Of a stretch of DNA of 64,000 nt, positions 36,098 to 45,070 are shown piece by piece (the stretch's first letter is position 1; each line of letters begins with the position of its first letter). The stretch is from the NCBI GenBank assembly GCA_038040385.1, contig JBBPII010000009.1, forward strand, positions 1 through 64,000. Reading direction: 5' to 3'. The translations under genes were made by a program, and so were the position numbers. The notes under the pieces are model-generated. The model did not search any database and had not been told where the DNA came from. It saw only the letters and a program-made list of their open reading frames with translations. This stretch comes from Gilichinskyi gelida (GTDB taxonomy: Bacteria > Acidobacteriota > Thermoanaerobaculia > Gp7-AA8).

Positions 36098-36951
36098 TGA
36101 AACGAAGGCTCTGGTTCGCCGTTCTCGTCGTCGTGGTGTTGGCCGTGCTCACGTTCGGCCGGGGCGTTTGGTGCATCCTGACGCCGCATCGCTGCTCCAA
36201 ACGGACGAATGAGGCTCTCGCGGCGGTGAAGCCGGAGCGTTTCGCGGCGAACGGAATCCGGCACGACGTCTACGTCTACCGCGGCCCGCGCGGCGGGCCG
36301 GACGTCATCCTGCTCCACGAATTGCCGGGATTGAGCCGCGATACCGTCCGGCTCGCGGAACGTCTCGTGGATGCCGGCTACACCGTCCATGTCCCGCTGA
36401 TCTTCGGCGAGTACGGGCACGCCACGCTGTTGCAGGCGTTGGGCAAATGCGGTGAATTCAACTGCCTCGGCGACGGCGACAGCCGCTTCGCGGCATGGCT
36501 GCGGGATTTCATGTCCAGCAAGGGGATGGCAAAGCGCGGCGTCGCCGTCATCGGCATGTGCATGACCGGAAGCGCCGCACTGGAAGTGGCCGACGCGCCG
36601 GGCGTGAGGGCCGTGGTGATGTCACAGCCGGCGATGCCGCTGCCGATCAGCCGCTGGCACCGCCCAAAGATCGGCGTGACGGACGAGCACGCGGAGTCGA
36701 TCAAGCGCGCCGGCACGCCGATTCTGGCGATGCGGTTCTCTAAAGACTGCATGTCGCCGCCGGAGCGATTCGAGACACTTCGCAAGCGCTTCGATCCGAA
36801 GAAGATCCACTTGGAGGAGATCCCATCGGGACCTTGCAGGCACGCCCACGCCCTTCTGACCGGCGATTTCTCGCCGGCGGCGTTCGGGCACCTCGAGCGC
36901 TTTCTGAACACGAACCTGAAGAATGCACCGCTGCCTCAGGACGCGCGCTGA
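36097..36951 (+). CDS. Dienelactone-hydrolase-like protein, membrane-anchored
   Basis: The 284-aa protein has one N-terminal helix (LWFAVLVVVVLAVLTFGRGV), then an alpha/beta hydrolase with VILLHELPGLSRDT and the cysteine nucleophile elbow GMCMTGSAALEV. RHAHALL near the end may hold the catalytic His. It is translationally coupled (TGATG) to the polytopic hydrolase-like gene upstream, suggesting linked steps at the membrane. Confidence 0.82.
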   Translation: MKRRLWFAVLVVVVLAVLTFGRGVWCILTPHRCSKRTNEALAAVKPERFAANGIRHDVYVYRGPRGGPDVILLHELPGLSRDTVRLAERLVDAGYTVHVPLIFGEYGHATLLQALGKCGEFNCLGDGDSRFAAWLRDFMSSKGMAKRGVAVIGMCMTGSAALEVADAPGVRAVVMSQPAMPLPISRWHRPKIGVTDEHAESIKRAGTPILAMRFSKDCMSPPERFETLRKRFDPKKIHLEEIPSGPCRHAHALLTGDFSPAAFGHLERFLNTNLKNAPLPQDAR

Positions 36952-37054
36952 TCCACCTCGAAATTCGACGCCGCCCGCCGCGTTTACCGCTGCATCGTCC
37001 CCATTTGTGTCTAACCGTCGGTAACCGAGACTCGTCTAACACGTCGAAACGTCG

Positions 37055-38230
37055 ATGAGGCCTTTTCTTTCATGTGCGGTTGCGTTGCTCCTCGCCGGAT
37101 GTTTTTCCGGATACGAGAGCGACACGCCCGCGCGCGACAACCTGCGCGTGCGCCGCGGCGCGTTCCGCGGCGACGTGGTCCTCACCGGGGAGTTGCGCGC
37201 CGGCCGCGGCGACGACCTGGTCGTCCCGCGCCTCCCGCAGTGGCAGACCTCCATCAAATGGATGACCACCGACGGCGCCGAGGTCAAGCAGGGGGAGCGG
37301 GTGGTGGAGCTCGACAATTCCGCCTTTGCCAGCAACCTCGATGCGAAGCGCCAGACCGTGGCGCAAGCGCAGCAGGAGCTGCAGCAGAAGGATGCGGAGT
37401 GGTATGCCGACACGCTCCGCAAGATGATCGAGGCGGAGAAGAAGCGCGTCGAGTACGACAAGGCGAAGATGGAAGCGGCGGTGCCGAAGGAAGTGACCTC
37501 CGCGCGCGACTTCCAGGACAAGCAGACCAAGTTTCAGCGCGCCGAGGTCGAACTGGCGAAGGCGATGGACCTCCTCAAGTCGCAGCGCATCTCCGTCGCC
37601 TCTGACCGCGAGAACCTCCTCATCAAACTGCACACTGCCGAGCGCGAGCTGAAGATCGCCGAGGACGCGCTCGATCAGCTCATCCTCCGCGCGCCGAAGG
37701 GCGGCATCGTGGTCATCCGCGATCATCCGTGGGAAGGGCGGCGGCTGCAGGAGGGCGACGGCGTGTGGGTCGGCTTCCCGTTGGCGCAGATTCCCGAGCT
37801 GTCGTCGCTGCGCGTCGAGGCGGACCTCGCCGACGTCGACGACGGGAAGATCGGCGCCGGCATGCCCGCTACCGTGATCCTCGACGCCTATCCGTCGGTG
37901 ACCTTCCCCGCGCGGGTGACGTCCATCTCCGCCGTCGCGCAGGAGAGCAGCCGGCAGTCGCTGCGGCGCATCTTCGCCGTCCTCGTCGCTCTCGACAAGC
38001 TCGACGCGGCGCGCATGCGCCCCGGTCTCTCCGCGCGCGTGGTGGTGCATGCCCTCGGCAATCCGGACGCGCTGCTGGTGCCGCGCGCGGCGCTCGACTT
38101 CTCGTCCCAACAGCCGCGCGCGCGGCTGGCCGGCGGGAAGCTCGTCAACGTCGACCTCGGCCCCTGCAACGCGCAGGAGTGCATCGTCAAGAGCGGCTTG
38201 AAGGAAGGAGACGCCCTTGGCCGTTCGTAG
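37055..38230 (+). CDS. HlyD-type membrane-fusion lipoprotein (first of three)
   Basis: The 391-aa protein is a lipoprotein (lipobox LLLAGC, Cys16) with a lipoyl/barrel core and a long Gln/Lys/Glu coiled-coil hairpin (about residues 90-215). A second lipoyl half carries APKGGIVVIRDHPWEGRRLQ, and the C-terminus has a family-typical VPRAALDF. It would be the periplasmic adaptor of an efflux pump. The next adaptor gene starts 14 nt before its stop. Confidence 0.85.
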   Translation: MRPFLSCAVALLLAGCFSGYESDTPARDNLRVRRGAFRGDVVLTGELRAGRGDDLVVPRLPQWQTSIKWMTTDGAEVKQGERVVELDNSAFASNLDAKRQTVAQAQQELQQKDAEWYADTLRKMIEAEKKRVEYDKAKMEAAVPKEVTSARDFQDKQTKFQRAEVELAKAMDLLKSQRISVASDRENLLIKLHTAERELKIAEDALDQLILRAPKGGIVVIRDHPWEGRRLQEGDGVWVGFPLAQIPELSSLRVEADLADVDDGKIGAGMPATVILDAYPSVTFPARVTSISAVAQESSRQSLRRIFAVLVALDKLDAARMRPGLSARVVVHALGNPDALLVPRAALDFSSQQPRARLAGGKLVNVDLGPCNAQECIVKSGLKEGDALGRS

Positions 38231-39464
38231 ACAGATCCGCACCGTGTTGGCGATCATCATCGCCGTCGCCGCGGTCCTCACCGCGGCCGGCTGGACGCGC
38301 AACAAGCTCGCCGCCGACCGTCAGGGGGAGTGGGTGCGCGTCACCCGCGGCGACCTGGTGAGCGGCATCGACATCACCGGCACCCTGGCCGCCGTCGACT
38401 CCGGCAGCTTCGGGCCGCCGCAGGTGGCCGACACCTGGGACTTCAAGATCTCCATGCTGGCGCCGGAGGGGGCGGACATCAAGAAAGGGCAGCCGGTGAT
38501 GGCGTTCGACACCACCAAGCTGCGCGAGCGCCTCGACGAGAAGAGCGCCGAGTCGGAGCAGGCGCGCAAGGAGATCGAGAAGAAGCGCGCCGACCTGGCG
38601 CTGCGCCGCGAGGACGAGCGCCTGCAGCTCGCCGACGCCGAGGCGCGGGCGCGCAAGGCGGAGCTGAAGCTGGAGCGCTCCAGCGACATCGTCAGCGTGA
38701 AGGAGCGCAAGCAGGTGGAGCTCGACTTCGCCGTGGCCAGGAACGAGGCGAAGAGCATCCGCCTGCGCATCGCCTCGCTGGAGCGCGCCGCGAGGGCGGA
38801 GATCGCGCTGCTCACCAGCAAGCAGCAGCACGCCGCGGCCATCGTGACCGATACGCAGGACGCAATTCAGAAGATGACGGTGATCGCGCCGCGAAACGGA
38901 ACGATCGTCTACGTCACCAACTGGCGCGGCGACAAGAAGAAGGTCGGCGACTCGGTGTGGCGGATGGAGCGGGTGGTGGAGATTCCCGACCTGGCGCGCA
39001 TGATGGCCAAGGGCGAGGTCGACGAGTCCGACGCCGGCAAAGTCGCCGTCGGCCAGCGGGTGTCGGTGACCCTCGACGCGCATCCGGACGAAGAGCTGCA
39101 CGGCACGATCAAGGAGACCGCCCGCACCGTGCAGCGGCAGCCGGGATCGTCGAACACGAACAAGCTCAAGATCCTTCGCGTGGACATCGTCCTCGACAAG
39201 ACCGACCCCGCCAAGATGCGACCCGGCATGCGTTTCCACGGAACGGTGGAGCTGTCGCGAGCCAAGAACGCCGTGCTGGTGCCGCGCAACGCCGTCTACC
39301 TCTCGCCGCGCGGTCCGGTCGCCTATCGCCGCGGAGTCTTTTCCGTCACCGCGGTGCCCCTTCGCCTCGGCACGCAAAACGAAAAATCAATTGAGGTGCT
39401 GTCGGGCCTCGATTCGAAGGATCGCGTGCTGTTGCCGAAGGCGGATAAGGAACAGAAATCGTGA
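38217..39464 (+). CDS. HlyD-type membrane-fusion protein (second of three)
   Basis: The 415-aa protein has an N-terminal membrane anchor (TVLAIIIAVAAVLTAAGWTR). A charged coiled-coil hairpin spans about residues 100-215. The returning lipoyl half is APRNGTIVYVTNWRGDKKKV, followed by barrel domains with RPGMRFHGTVEL. TTG 38217 is chosen because GAAGGAG is correctly spaced and the start overlaps the previous gene. Similar repeated WRGD motifs in this and the third adaptor suggest paralogy. Confidence 0.88.
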   Translation: MAVRRQIRTVLAIIIAVAAVLTAAGWTRNKLAADRQGEWVRVTRGDLVSGIDITGTLAAVDSGSFGPPQVADTWDFKISMLAPEGADIKKGQPVMAFDTTKLRERLDEKSAESEQARKEIEKKRADLALRREDERLQLADAEARARKAELKLERSSDIVSVKERKQVELDFAVARNEAKSIRLRIASLERAARAEIALLTSKQQHAAAIVTDTQDAIQKMTVIAPRNGTIVYVTNWRGDKKKVGDSVWRMERVVEIPDLARMMAKGEVDESDAGKVAVGQRVSVTLDAHPDEELHGTIKETARTVQRQPGSSNTNKLKILRVDIVLDKTDPAKMRPGMRFHGTVELSRAKNAVLVPRNAVYLSPRGPVAYRRGVFSVTAVPLRLGTQNEKSIEVLSGLDSKDRVLLPKADKEQKS

Positions 39465-39473
39465 CGGCCGTCA

Positions 39474-39541
39474 TCCGTAGGGGCGCGCTGCAGCGCGCCC
39501 GCAGCTCCCGGGGTGCCGGGCGCGCTGCTGCGCGCCCCTAC
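39474..39541. repeat. Palindromic repeat, family E
   Basis: GTAGGGGCGCGCTGCAGCGCGCCC and GGGCGCGCTGCTGCGCGCCCCTAC face each other around a short loop. It lies between, or at the very start of, two adaptor genes and influences the start choice of the third. Confidence 0.75.
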
Positions 39542-39547
39542 GTGCTC

Positions 39548-40717
39548 ATGGCGGTATTCCTTCTCGTCGCCTGTGGCGAGGAGTCCTCCGTCCCCACCTT
39601 TAGAGTCACGGCCGCGCGCTTCTCCCGCCAGGTCACGGCGGACGGCAATCTGAAGTCCACCAAGGCCACGCCGCTGACGGCGCCAAGCAATGCGCCCGGA
39701 CCGCTGAAGGTCGCCTGGATCGTTCCCGACGGCACGCTGGTGAAGAAGGACGATCTGGTGGTCCGCTTCGATCCGACCGATTACGAGGTGCAGCTCGTCG
39801 GCGGGCAGTCGGATCGCAACACGGCGCTCAATGGCATCACGAAACAGAGCAGCGAGACGGAGACGACGCGCACGAATCTCCGCCGCGACGCCAAGCAGGC
39901 CGACGCGGAGCTGGTCGCCGCGCGGCGCTTCAAGTTCGACGACGCTGAGGTCTTCTCCCGCTTCCAGCGCATCGAGGCCTCCATCGACGAGACCTTCGCC
40001 TCGGACAAGAAGCAGTACGCCGAGGGGGTGCTGAAGGTCCGCGAGAACCTCTCGAAGGCCGACCGCGACCTTCTCGGCATCGCCCAGAAAAAGGCCGACC
40101 TCAAAATCCGCATCGCGGAGCAGGGACTAAACGCGCTGGAGATGCGCGCGCCGTACGACGGCATCCTCGTTCTGCAGCGCGACTGGCGCGGCGACACGGT
40201 CCGCACCGGCGACACGTTGTGGCCGGGACAGCCGATCGGCGAGATCCCCGACCTCAACTCGATGAAGGCGGAAGTGTTCGTCCTCGAGGCCGACGCCGCC
40301 GGCCTGGCCGTCGGCGAGAAGGCGATGCTGACCATCGAGGGGAAGCCGAACAGCGCGTTCGGCGGCAAGGTCTCGCAGGTCGACAAGCTGGCGCGGCCGC
40401 GCTTCCCGCGCGTGCCGGTGCAGTACTTCGGCGCCACGATCACGCTGGAGAAGACGCAGGCCACGCTCATGAAGCCGGGTGCACGCGTGCGGGCGGTGCT
40501 CGACGTCGAGAGCCGCGCCGGCGCGTTCTCCATCCCCCGCCAGGCGATCTTCGAGAAGCAGGGGAAGAAGCTCGTCTACAAGAAGAACGGATCGAAGTTC
40601 GAGCCGGTGACCATCGAGATCGGCTCCTCGAGCGCGGGGCGGGTGGTGGTGACGAAGGGCCTGAAGCAGGGCGACGAGATCGCGCTGCGCGACCCGACGG
40701 AGGAGAAGAATGGGTAG
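39548..40717 (+). CDS. HlyD-type membrane-fusion lipoprotein (third of three)
   Basis: The 389-aa product from ATG 39548 begins MAVFLLVACGEESS, a compact lipoprotein signal. A GTG at 39461, overlapping the previous stop (GTGA), would add 29 residues encoded by the family E palindrome, so I prefer the later start, though translation may still be coupled from 39461. The body is an adaptor: coiled-coil hairpin around residues 90-200, APYDGILVLQRDWRGDTVRT lipoyl half, KPGARVRAVLDVESRA barrel end. The permease gene follows. Confidence 0.85.
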   Translation: MAVFLLVACGEESSVPTFRVTAARFSRQVTADGNLKSTKATPLTAPSNAPGPLKVAWIVPDGTLVKKDDLVVRFDPTDYEVQLVGGQSDRNTALNGITKQSSETETTRTNLRRDAKQADAELVAARRFKFDDAEVFSRFQRIEASIDETFASDKKQYAEGVLKVRENLSKADRDLLGIAQKKADLKIRIAEQGLNALEMRAPYDGILVLQRDWRGDTVRTGDTLWPGQPIGEIPDLNSMKAEVFVLEADAAGLAVGEKAMLTIEGKPNSAFGGKVSQVDKLARPRFPRVPVQYFGATITLEKTQATLMKPGARVRAVLDVESRAGAFSIPRQAIFEKQGKKLVYKKNGSKFEPVTIEIGSSSAGRVVVTKGLKQGDEIALRDPTEEKNG

Positions 40718-40718
40718 C

Positions 40719-40795
40719 GAGGTTGCGCAGTTGCGAGGTTGCGAAGCTCCGCCCGCCTCGCAACTCCGCAACCTCGCAACCCCGCAACCGCGGCT
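40719..40795. repeat. Inverted repeat, family F
   Basis: GCGAGGTTGCGCAGTTGCGAGGTTGCG pairs with CGCAACTCCGCAACCTCGCAACC just before the permease start. It is not seen elsewhere in the window in this form. Confidence 0.65.
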
Positions 40796-42031
40796 ATGAA
40801 CCACTCCGAGACGTTGCACACCGCCCTCGCCAACCTCGCCACGCACAAGCTGCGCACGGCGCTGACCATGCTCGGCATGATCTTCGGCGTCGGCGCGGTC
40901 ATCGCCATGCTCTCCATCGGCGCCGGCGGCGAGAAGAAGGCGCTCGAAGCGATCGGCCGCCTCGGCCTGCGCAACGTGATCGTCAAGGCCAAGGCGGTGA
41001 AGCCCGAAGATCGGCAGGAGCTGCGCAAGAAATCGCTCGGCGTCTCGCTGCGCGACGGCGAGGCCATCTCCGAGGCGGTGCCGAACGTGGAGATGGTCCT
41101 GCCGCGCCTGGAGGTCAAGCCGTACAAGATCCTGGCGCCGAACGCCAAGACGAAGGGGAAGGTCTTCGGCGTCTCCTCGCGCTACCCGCGCGTGGCCAGC
41201 GTCGCGTTGAACGAAGGGCGGATGTTCGACGCGAAGGACGAGGCCGAGTACGCGCAGGTCTGCGTCATCGGCGACGAGATCCGCCGCAATCTCTTCGGCT
41301 ACGGTCCGGCGGTCGGCAAGCAGCTCAAGGTCAACGACGTCTGGCTGGAAGTGGTCGGCATTTTCGCCGGCGACCTGCCGGGAGTGACGTCGTCGAACGA
41401 TGTCCCGGTCGCCTCGAACGCGCAGGAGATCTGGATTCCGGTGTCGACGGCGATGCGAAAATTTGACCGCGATCCTTTGGACGCTCCTGTGGATGAGCTG
41501 CTGGTGCAGCTCAAGGAAGGCGTCTCCACGCGCGAGGCGGGGACGCTGATCCGCCCGCTGCTCGACCGGCTGCACGGCGGCGCGGACGACTACGAGATCA
41601 TGGTCCCCGAGGCGCTTTTGGAGCAGAGCAGGCAGACGCAGCGGATCTTCTCCATCGTGATGGGATCGATCGCCGGGATCTCGCTGCTGGTCGGCGGCAT
41701 CGGGATCATGAACATCATGCTGGCCTCGGTGCTGGAGCGGACGCGCGAGATCGGCATTCGCCGCGCCATCGGCGCGCGCCGCGCGGACATCCGCGCGCAG
41801 TTCGTCATCGAGTCGTTCGCCATCAGCCTGATCGGCGGCATGTCGGGGATCATCATCGGCATCGTGCTGGCGCGGCTGGTCGCCGCGTACGCCGGCTGGC
41901 CGACGGTGATCACCATCGGCTCGCTGCTGCTGGCCACCGGGGTGTCGATCACGGTGGGCCTGGTGTCGGGGATCTATCCGGCCGCGCGGGCCGCGGAGCT
42001 CGATCCGATTCAGGCCCTTCGATACGAATGA
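40796..42031 (+). CDS. MacB-type ABC transporter permease
   Basis: The 411-aa protein has the FtsX/MacB architecture: N-terminal helix (ALTMLGMIFGVGAVIAMLSI), periplasmic core (about residues 50-270), and C-terminal helices flanking ERTREIGIRRAIGARRADIR, with a closing AAELDPIQALRYE. It is the only permease after three adaptors and has no fused ATPase. ATG 40796 is used because the upstream in-frame extension is repeat DNA. The last 83 nt overlap the convergent hypothetical membrane gene. Confidence 0.92.
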   Translation: MNHSETLHTALANLATHKLRTALTMLGMIFGVGAVIAMLSIGAGGEKKALEAIGRLGLRNVIVKAKAVKPEDRQELRKKSLGVSLRDGEAISEAVPNVEMVLPRLEVKPYKILAPNAKTKGKVFGVSSRYPRVASVALNEGRMFDAKDEAEYAQVCVIGDEIRRNLFGYGPAVGKQLKVNDVWLEVVGIFAGDLPGVTSSNDVPVASNAQEIWIPVSTAMRKFDRDPLDAPVDELLVQLKEGVSTREAGTLIRPLLDRLHGGADDYEIMVPEALLEQSRQTQRIFSIVMGSIAGISLLVGGIGIMNIMLASVLERTREIGIRRAIGARRADIRAQFVIESFAISLIGGMSGIIIGIVLARLVAAYAGWPTVITIGSLLLATGVSITVGLVSGIYPAARAAELDPIQALRYE

Positions 42032-43238
42032 GCGCCTCCGCGGTCATGACGCGGGCGTGCGCCGAGGGTGGAATCAGCTCGGCCAGAGCGGGAGTGAGGC
42101 CGTCCTCACCTGCTATGAACCACGCTTTGTCGATCTGGTCCGACTCCACGAGATAAAGGATCTCGTGCTGGACGTACTCGCTCACGCGGCGGACGTCGAC
42201 CACCACCCGCGGCACATAGTCGATCAGCAGGACGACGGAGTGATCCCACAGTTGCGGGCGGGTGCGGAGGCTCCAGATGCGAGGGATGGTCGGATCGTAG
42301 AAGAGCCCTTTCGGGTTCCATCCGGTCCGGCTCCAGACCGTCCGTTCCGCTTCGTAGAACGACCGCCCCTGGTCGCTGGTGCGGTCGAGCAGGGTCACCG
42401 CCGTCACTCCCCACGCGTGATGCCGCAGGTTGTAAAAGGCGGCGAACGAGTCGAAGTCGGAGGCGCCGAGGAAGAGCCAGGTGGGAGGGCGGATTCTGTC
42501 GAGGGTGATGGCGATGTCGACCAACGCCATCATCGATCCGATCGCCGCCGCGAGCGCCCGGCTCGGAATGACCGCGTAGGCCAACACCGCGAGGGCGAGC
42601 TGGCGCATGTCGCCGATGACCGGCGTCATGATGAAAAAATCGCGGCGCGGCTGGCGGAGGCGCAGAAGAAGCATCATGGCCATCCCGCGAAGGACGCGGC
42701 GCCTTCCGAGCACGCGAGCGCAGGCCGCGTAGTTGCGCACCGAGTAGTAGACAACCCGGACCGTGAAGCGGGCCAGAAAGGCGCTGCCGGCGATCAGCGC
42801 GAGCGTCATCTTCCAGCCCGGCTTTTCCCGCGGCTCGGAATCCTCTCCGCCAAGGCTTCGGCTCCACGGCTCGGTGCGTCGCCACGCGCGCCGCAGCAGC
42901 CAGACGGCAAGGGGCGTGTAAAGGGCTAGTCCGAGGCCGGCAGCGGAGCTGGCGATCAGGATGAACTGCTTGGCGATAGCGCCGTCGTATTCGCGGCGAG
43001 CGCGCGCCACGATGCGCCACCATGTCTCGCAGGCGAGCACGACTGGCGCCGCCAGGCCGACGGCGCCGACAGCGACTACGCCTCGGGCCATTGTGCCCGA
43101 CCACGAGATCTCGGAGCGCTTCTTCGCCAGGAACTCCGACACCGCGCCGGCGCAGAAAGCGGAAACGCCCCAACCGAGCACCCACCCGAGCGCTCTGATG
43201 GCCGGGTGCCACTCGAGCCGCTCGGGCTTTTCGTCCAT
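41949..43238 (-). CDS. Hypothetical polytopic membrane protein
   Basis: The 429-aa product has about five membrane helices (around residues 12-35, 52-75, 92-118, 140-160 and 205-235 by eye) and a soluble C-terminal half, including RTVWSRTGWNPKGLFYDPTI. The C-terminus is Pro/Arg-rich. I recognise no family. Its last 83 nt run over the 3' end of the permease gene on the other strand. The ATG at 43238 is preferred over one five codons upstream. Confidence 0.68.
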   Translation of the reverse strand: MDEKPERLEWHPAIRALGWVLGWGVSAFCAGAVSEFLAKKRSEISWSGTMARGVVAVGAVGLAAPVVLACETWWRIVARARREYDGAIAKQFILIASSAAGLGLALYTPLAVWLLRRAWRRTEPWSRSLGGEDSEPREKPGWKMTLALIAGSAFLARFTVRVVYYSVRNYAACARVLGRRRVLRGMAMMLLLRLRQPRRDFFIMTPVIGDMRQLALAVLAYAVIPSRALAAAIGSMMALVDIAITLDRIRPPTWLFLGASDFDSFAAFYNLRHHAWGVTAVTLLDRTSDQGRSFYEAERTVWSRTGWNPKGLFYDPTIPRIWSLRTRPQLWDHSVVLLIDYVPRVVVDVRRVSEYVQHEILYLVESDQIDKAWFIAGEDGLTPALAELIPPSAHARVMTAEALIRIEGPESDRAPRPARPDRSPTPGPP

Positions 43239-43255
43239 GGCATTACGATACATCC

Positions 43256-43711
43256 ATGTCCGATCTTTCCCGCGCCGCCACCCGCGTGCAATCCGCGCTC
43301 GAAGCCGCCGGGGTCGAGGCCCGCGTGGTCGAACTGCCGCAATCGACCCGCACCGCGGCCGAGGCGGCGCAGGCGGTGGGGTGTGAGGTGGGGCAGATCG
43401 CGAAGTCGCTCGTCTTCCGCGATGCGGACGGCGAGGCGGTTCTGGTGATTACCTGCGGAACCAACCGGGTAAATGAAAAGAGGCTGGGCCTCGAGAGGGC
43501 GAGCGCGGAGCTCGTGCGGGAGAAGACCGGCTACGCCATCGGCGGCATCCCGCCGGTCGGGCACGCTACGCCGCTGCGGACGTTCATCGACGAGGATCTG
43601 CTGCGATTCGAACGGATCTGGGCGGCGGCGGGAACGCCGAACGCGGTATTTCAGTTGTTGGCGGCGGATCTGGCGAGAATCACGGGCGGCGCCGTGATCC
43701 CCGTGACGTAG
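43256..43711 (+). CDS. YbaK/ProX-type aminoacyl-tRNA deacylase
   Basis: The 151-aa single-domain protein matches YbaK/EbsC: the substrate-pocket strand VGQIAKSLVFRDADGEAVLV, a conserved NEKRLGLERASAELV and the GGIPPVGHATPLRTFIDEDL block with the family Gly-Gly-(Ile)-Pro-Pro-Gly-His motif. It clears mischarged tRNA (for example Cys- or Ala-tRNA-Pro). The start is 17 nt from the divergent membrane gene's start. Confidence 0.92.
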   Translation: MSDLSRAATRVQSALEAAGVEARVVELPQSTRTAAEAAQAVGCEVGQIAKSLVFRDADGEAVLVITCGTNRVNEKRLGLERASAELVREKTGYAIGGIPPVGHATPLRTFIDEDLLRFERIWAAAGTPNAVFQLLAADLARITGGAVIPVT

Positions 43712-43776
43712 GGCGTTGACCGTTGACCGTTGGCCGTTGGCCGAATCGGTCAACAGTCAACGGCCAACGGCGAACG
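43712..43776. repeat. Intergenic inverted repeat, family D
   Basis: GTTGACCGTTGACCGTTGGCCGTTGGCC faces GTCAACAGTCAACGGCCAACGGCGAACG. A near copy is at 48700-48763. It lies directly ahead of the radical SAM start. Confidence 0.8.
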
Positions 43777-43778
43777 AA

Positions 43779-45044
43779 ATGGAACTAGGCTGGAAATACC
43801 TCACCGAGGAGGACAAAGAGACCGTCCTCCGCGGCATCCGCGACGGCGTCGCTTACGGCGGGCCTTACCACGTCGAGATCCATCCGGCCGACCGCTGCAA
43901 CATCGATTGCTTCTTCTGCTCCACGGCGACGCTGCGCGGCACGGACGAAGTGCCGCTCACGCGCTTGGAGGAGATGATCGCGGAGCTGAAGGCGAGCGGC
44001 ACGCGGGCGATTCGTCTGTCAGGGGGCGGCGAGCCGCTCTTTCACCGCAAGGCGAAGGACTTCCTGCGCACCATCGCCTCCAGCGGCATCCCCATCGAGA
44101 ACCTCACCACCAACGCCGTCCTCCTCGGCGAGGAGGTGGCGTCGATCCTCATCGACTGCTGCGACCAGATCACCGTCAGCCTCAACACCGGCGACGCGGA
44201 GACCTACGCGGCGATGATGCAGACGCCGGCGCGCAACTTCGAGCGGGTGCTGACCAACATCCGCGGCCTGATCGCGCAGCGCCGCAAGCGCAACATCGCC
44301 ACGCCGAAGGTCAACCTGCAGTTCCTGGTGTGGCGCGACAACTACAAGTCCATTCCGCGGATGTACGCGCTGGCGCGCGAGCTCGGCGTCGACACCATCC
44401 TCTTCAACGGCCTCTCGTTCCTGCGCGACGACCAGAAGATGTCGCCCGATGAAACGGCGGAGATGATGCGGCTGTACGAAGAGGTGATCCGCATCGACGA
44501 GTACCGCCGCATCGCCTCGATCGAGAGCTACGAGCAGGACATCCGCCCGGCGCTGGGCGAGATCAACGCCCGCCTCGACGCGGAGCGCCGCAAGCGCAGC
44601 CCGCTGTCGCGGCTGACGCACCTCGTGGCCCGGCGCGACCTGACGTGGCGGGAGAAGCTCGCGCACCGGCGCCGCATCGCCGAGCTGCGGCGCATGGAGC
44701 GGGAGACCAAGGGGCTGGACGAGCCGTGCATCATCGGCTGGCACTCGATGTTGATCCGCGTCTCTGGCGTCGTCGCGCCGTGCTGCATCCTGCAGGGAGC
44801 GCCGCTCGGGAACGTGTACAAGAACACCATCCGCGAAGTCTGGTACGGCGAGGAGTTCGCGCGCTTCCGCGGAGAGCTGTCGCGGATCATCCACGCCCGC
44901 AGCGACTGGCAGCCGGACGCCGCCGCCGACCGCACGGTGGTGCCCATGTGCGGCGGCAAGGGCGCCGAGGTCTGCCCGATCAAGAGCTTCTACTTCAAGC
45001 CGGACGTGGCGTTCATGCGGCGCCTAACCTCCATCGCCCGCTGA
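43779..45044 (+). CDS. Radical SAM/SPASM domain enzyme
   Basis: The 421-aa enzyme has the radical SAM cluster motif CNIDCFFC (Cys40, Cys44, Cys47), then LSGGGEPLFH (SAM-binding GGE). A C-terminal SPASM-like region carries VAPCCILQGAPLGNV and MCGGKGAEVCPIK cysteines for auxiliary clusters. A central helical Arg-rich insert (about residues 255-330) is unusual. Such enzymes modify peptides or other substrates. No precursor peptide is adjacent and two coiled-coil exported proteins follow, so the target is unknown. Confidence 0.9.
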   Translation: MELGWKYLTEEDKETVLRGIRDGVAYGGPYHVEIHPADRCNIDCFFCSTATLRGTDEVPLTRLEEMIAELKASGTRAIRLSGGGEPLFHRKAKDFLRTIASSGIPIENLTTNAVLLGEEVASILIDCCDQITVSLNTGDAETYAAMMQTPARNFERVLTNIRGLIAQRRKRNIATPKVNLQFLVWRDNYKSIPRMYALARELGVDTILFNGLSFLRDDQKMSPDETAEMMRLYEEVIRIDEYRRIASIESYEQDIRPALGEINARLDAERRKRSPLSRLTHLVARRDLTWREKLAHRRRIAELRRMERETKGLDEPCIIGWHSMLIRVSGVVAPCCILQGAPLGNVYKNTIREVWYGEEFARFRGELSRIIHARSDWQPDAAADRTVVPMCGGKGAEVCPIKSFYFKPDVAFMRRLTSIAR

Positions 45045-45070
45045 CGTCCAAGAGTGTCGAGGAGACGCTG

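Noticed and set aside
39461..39547. GTG 39461 as the only start of the third adaptor.
   Set aside because: The added 29 residues would be encoded by a palindromic repeat and would push the lipobox to an abnormal position; ATG 39548 gives a normal lipoprotein signal. Coupled translation from 39461 is not excluded.
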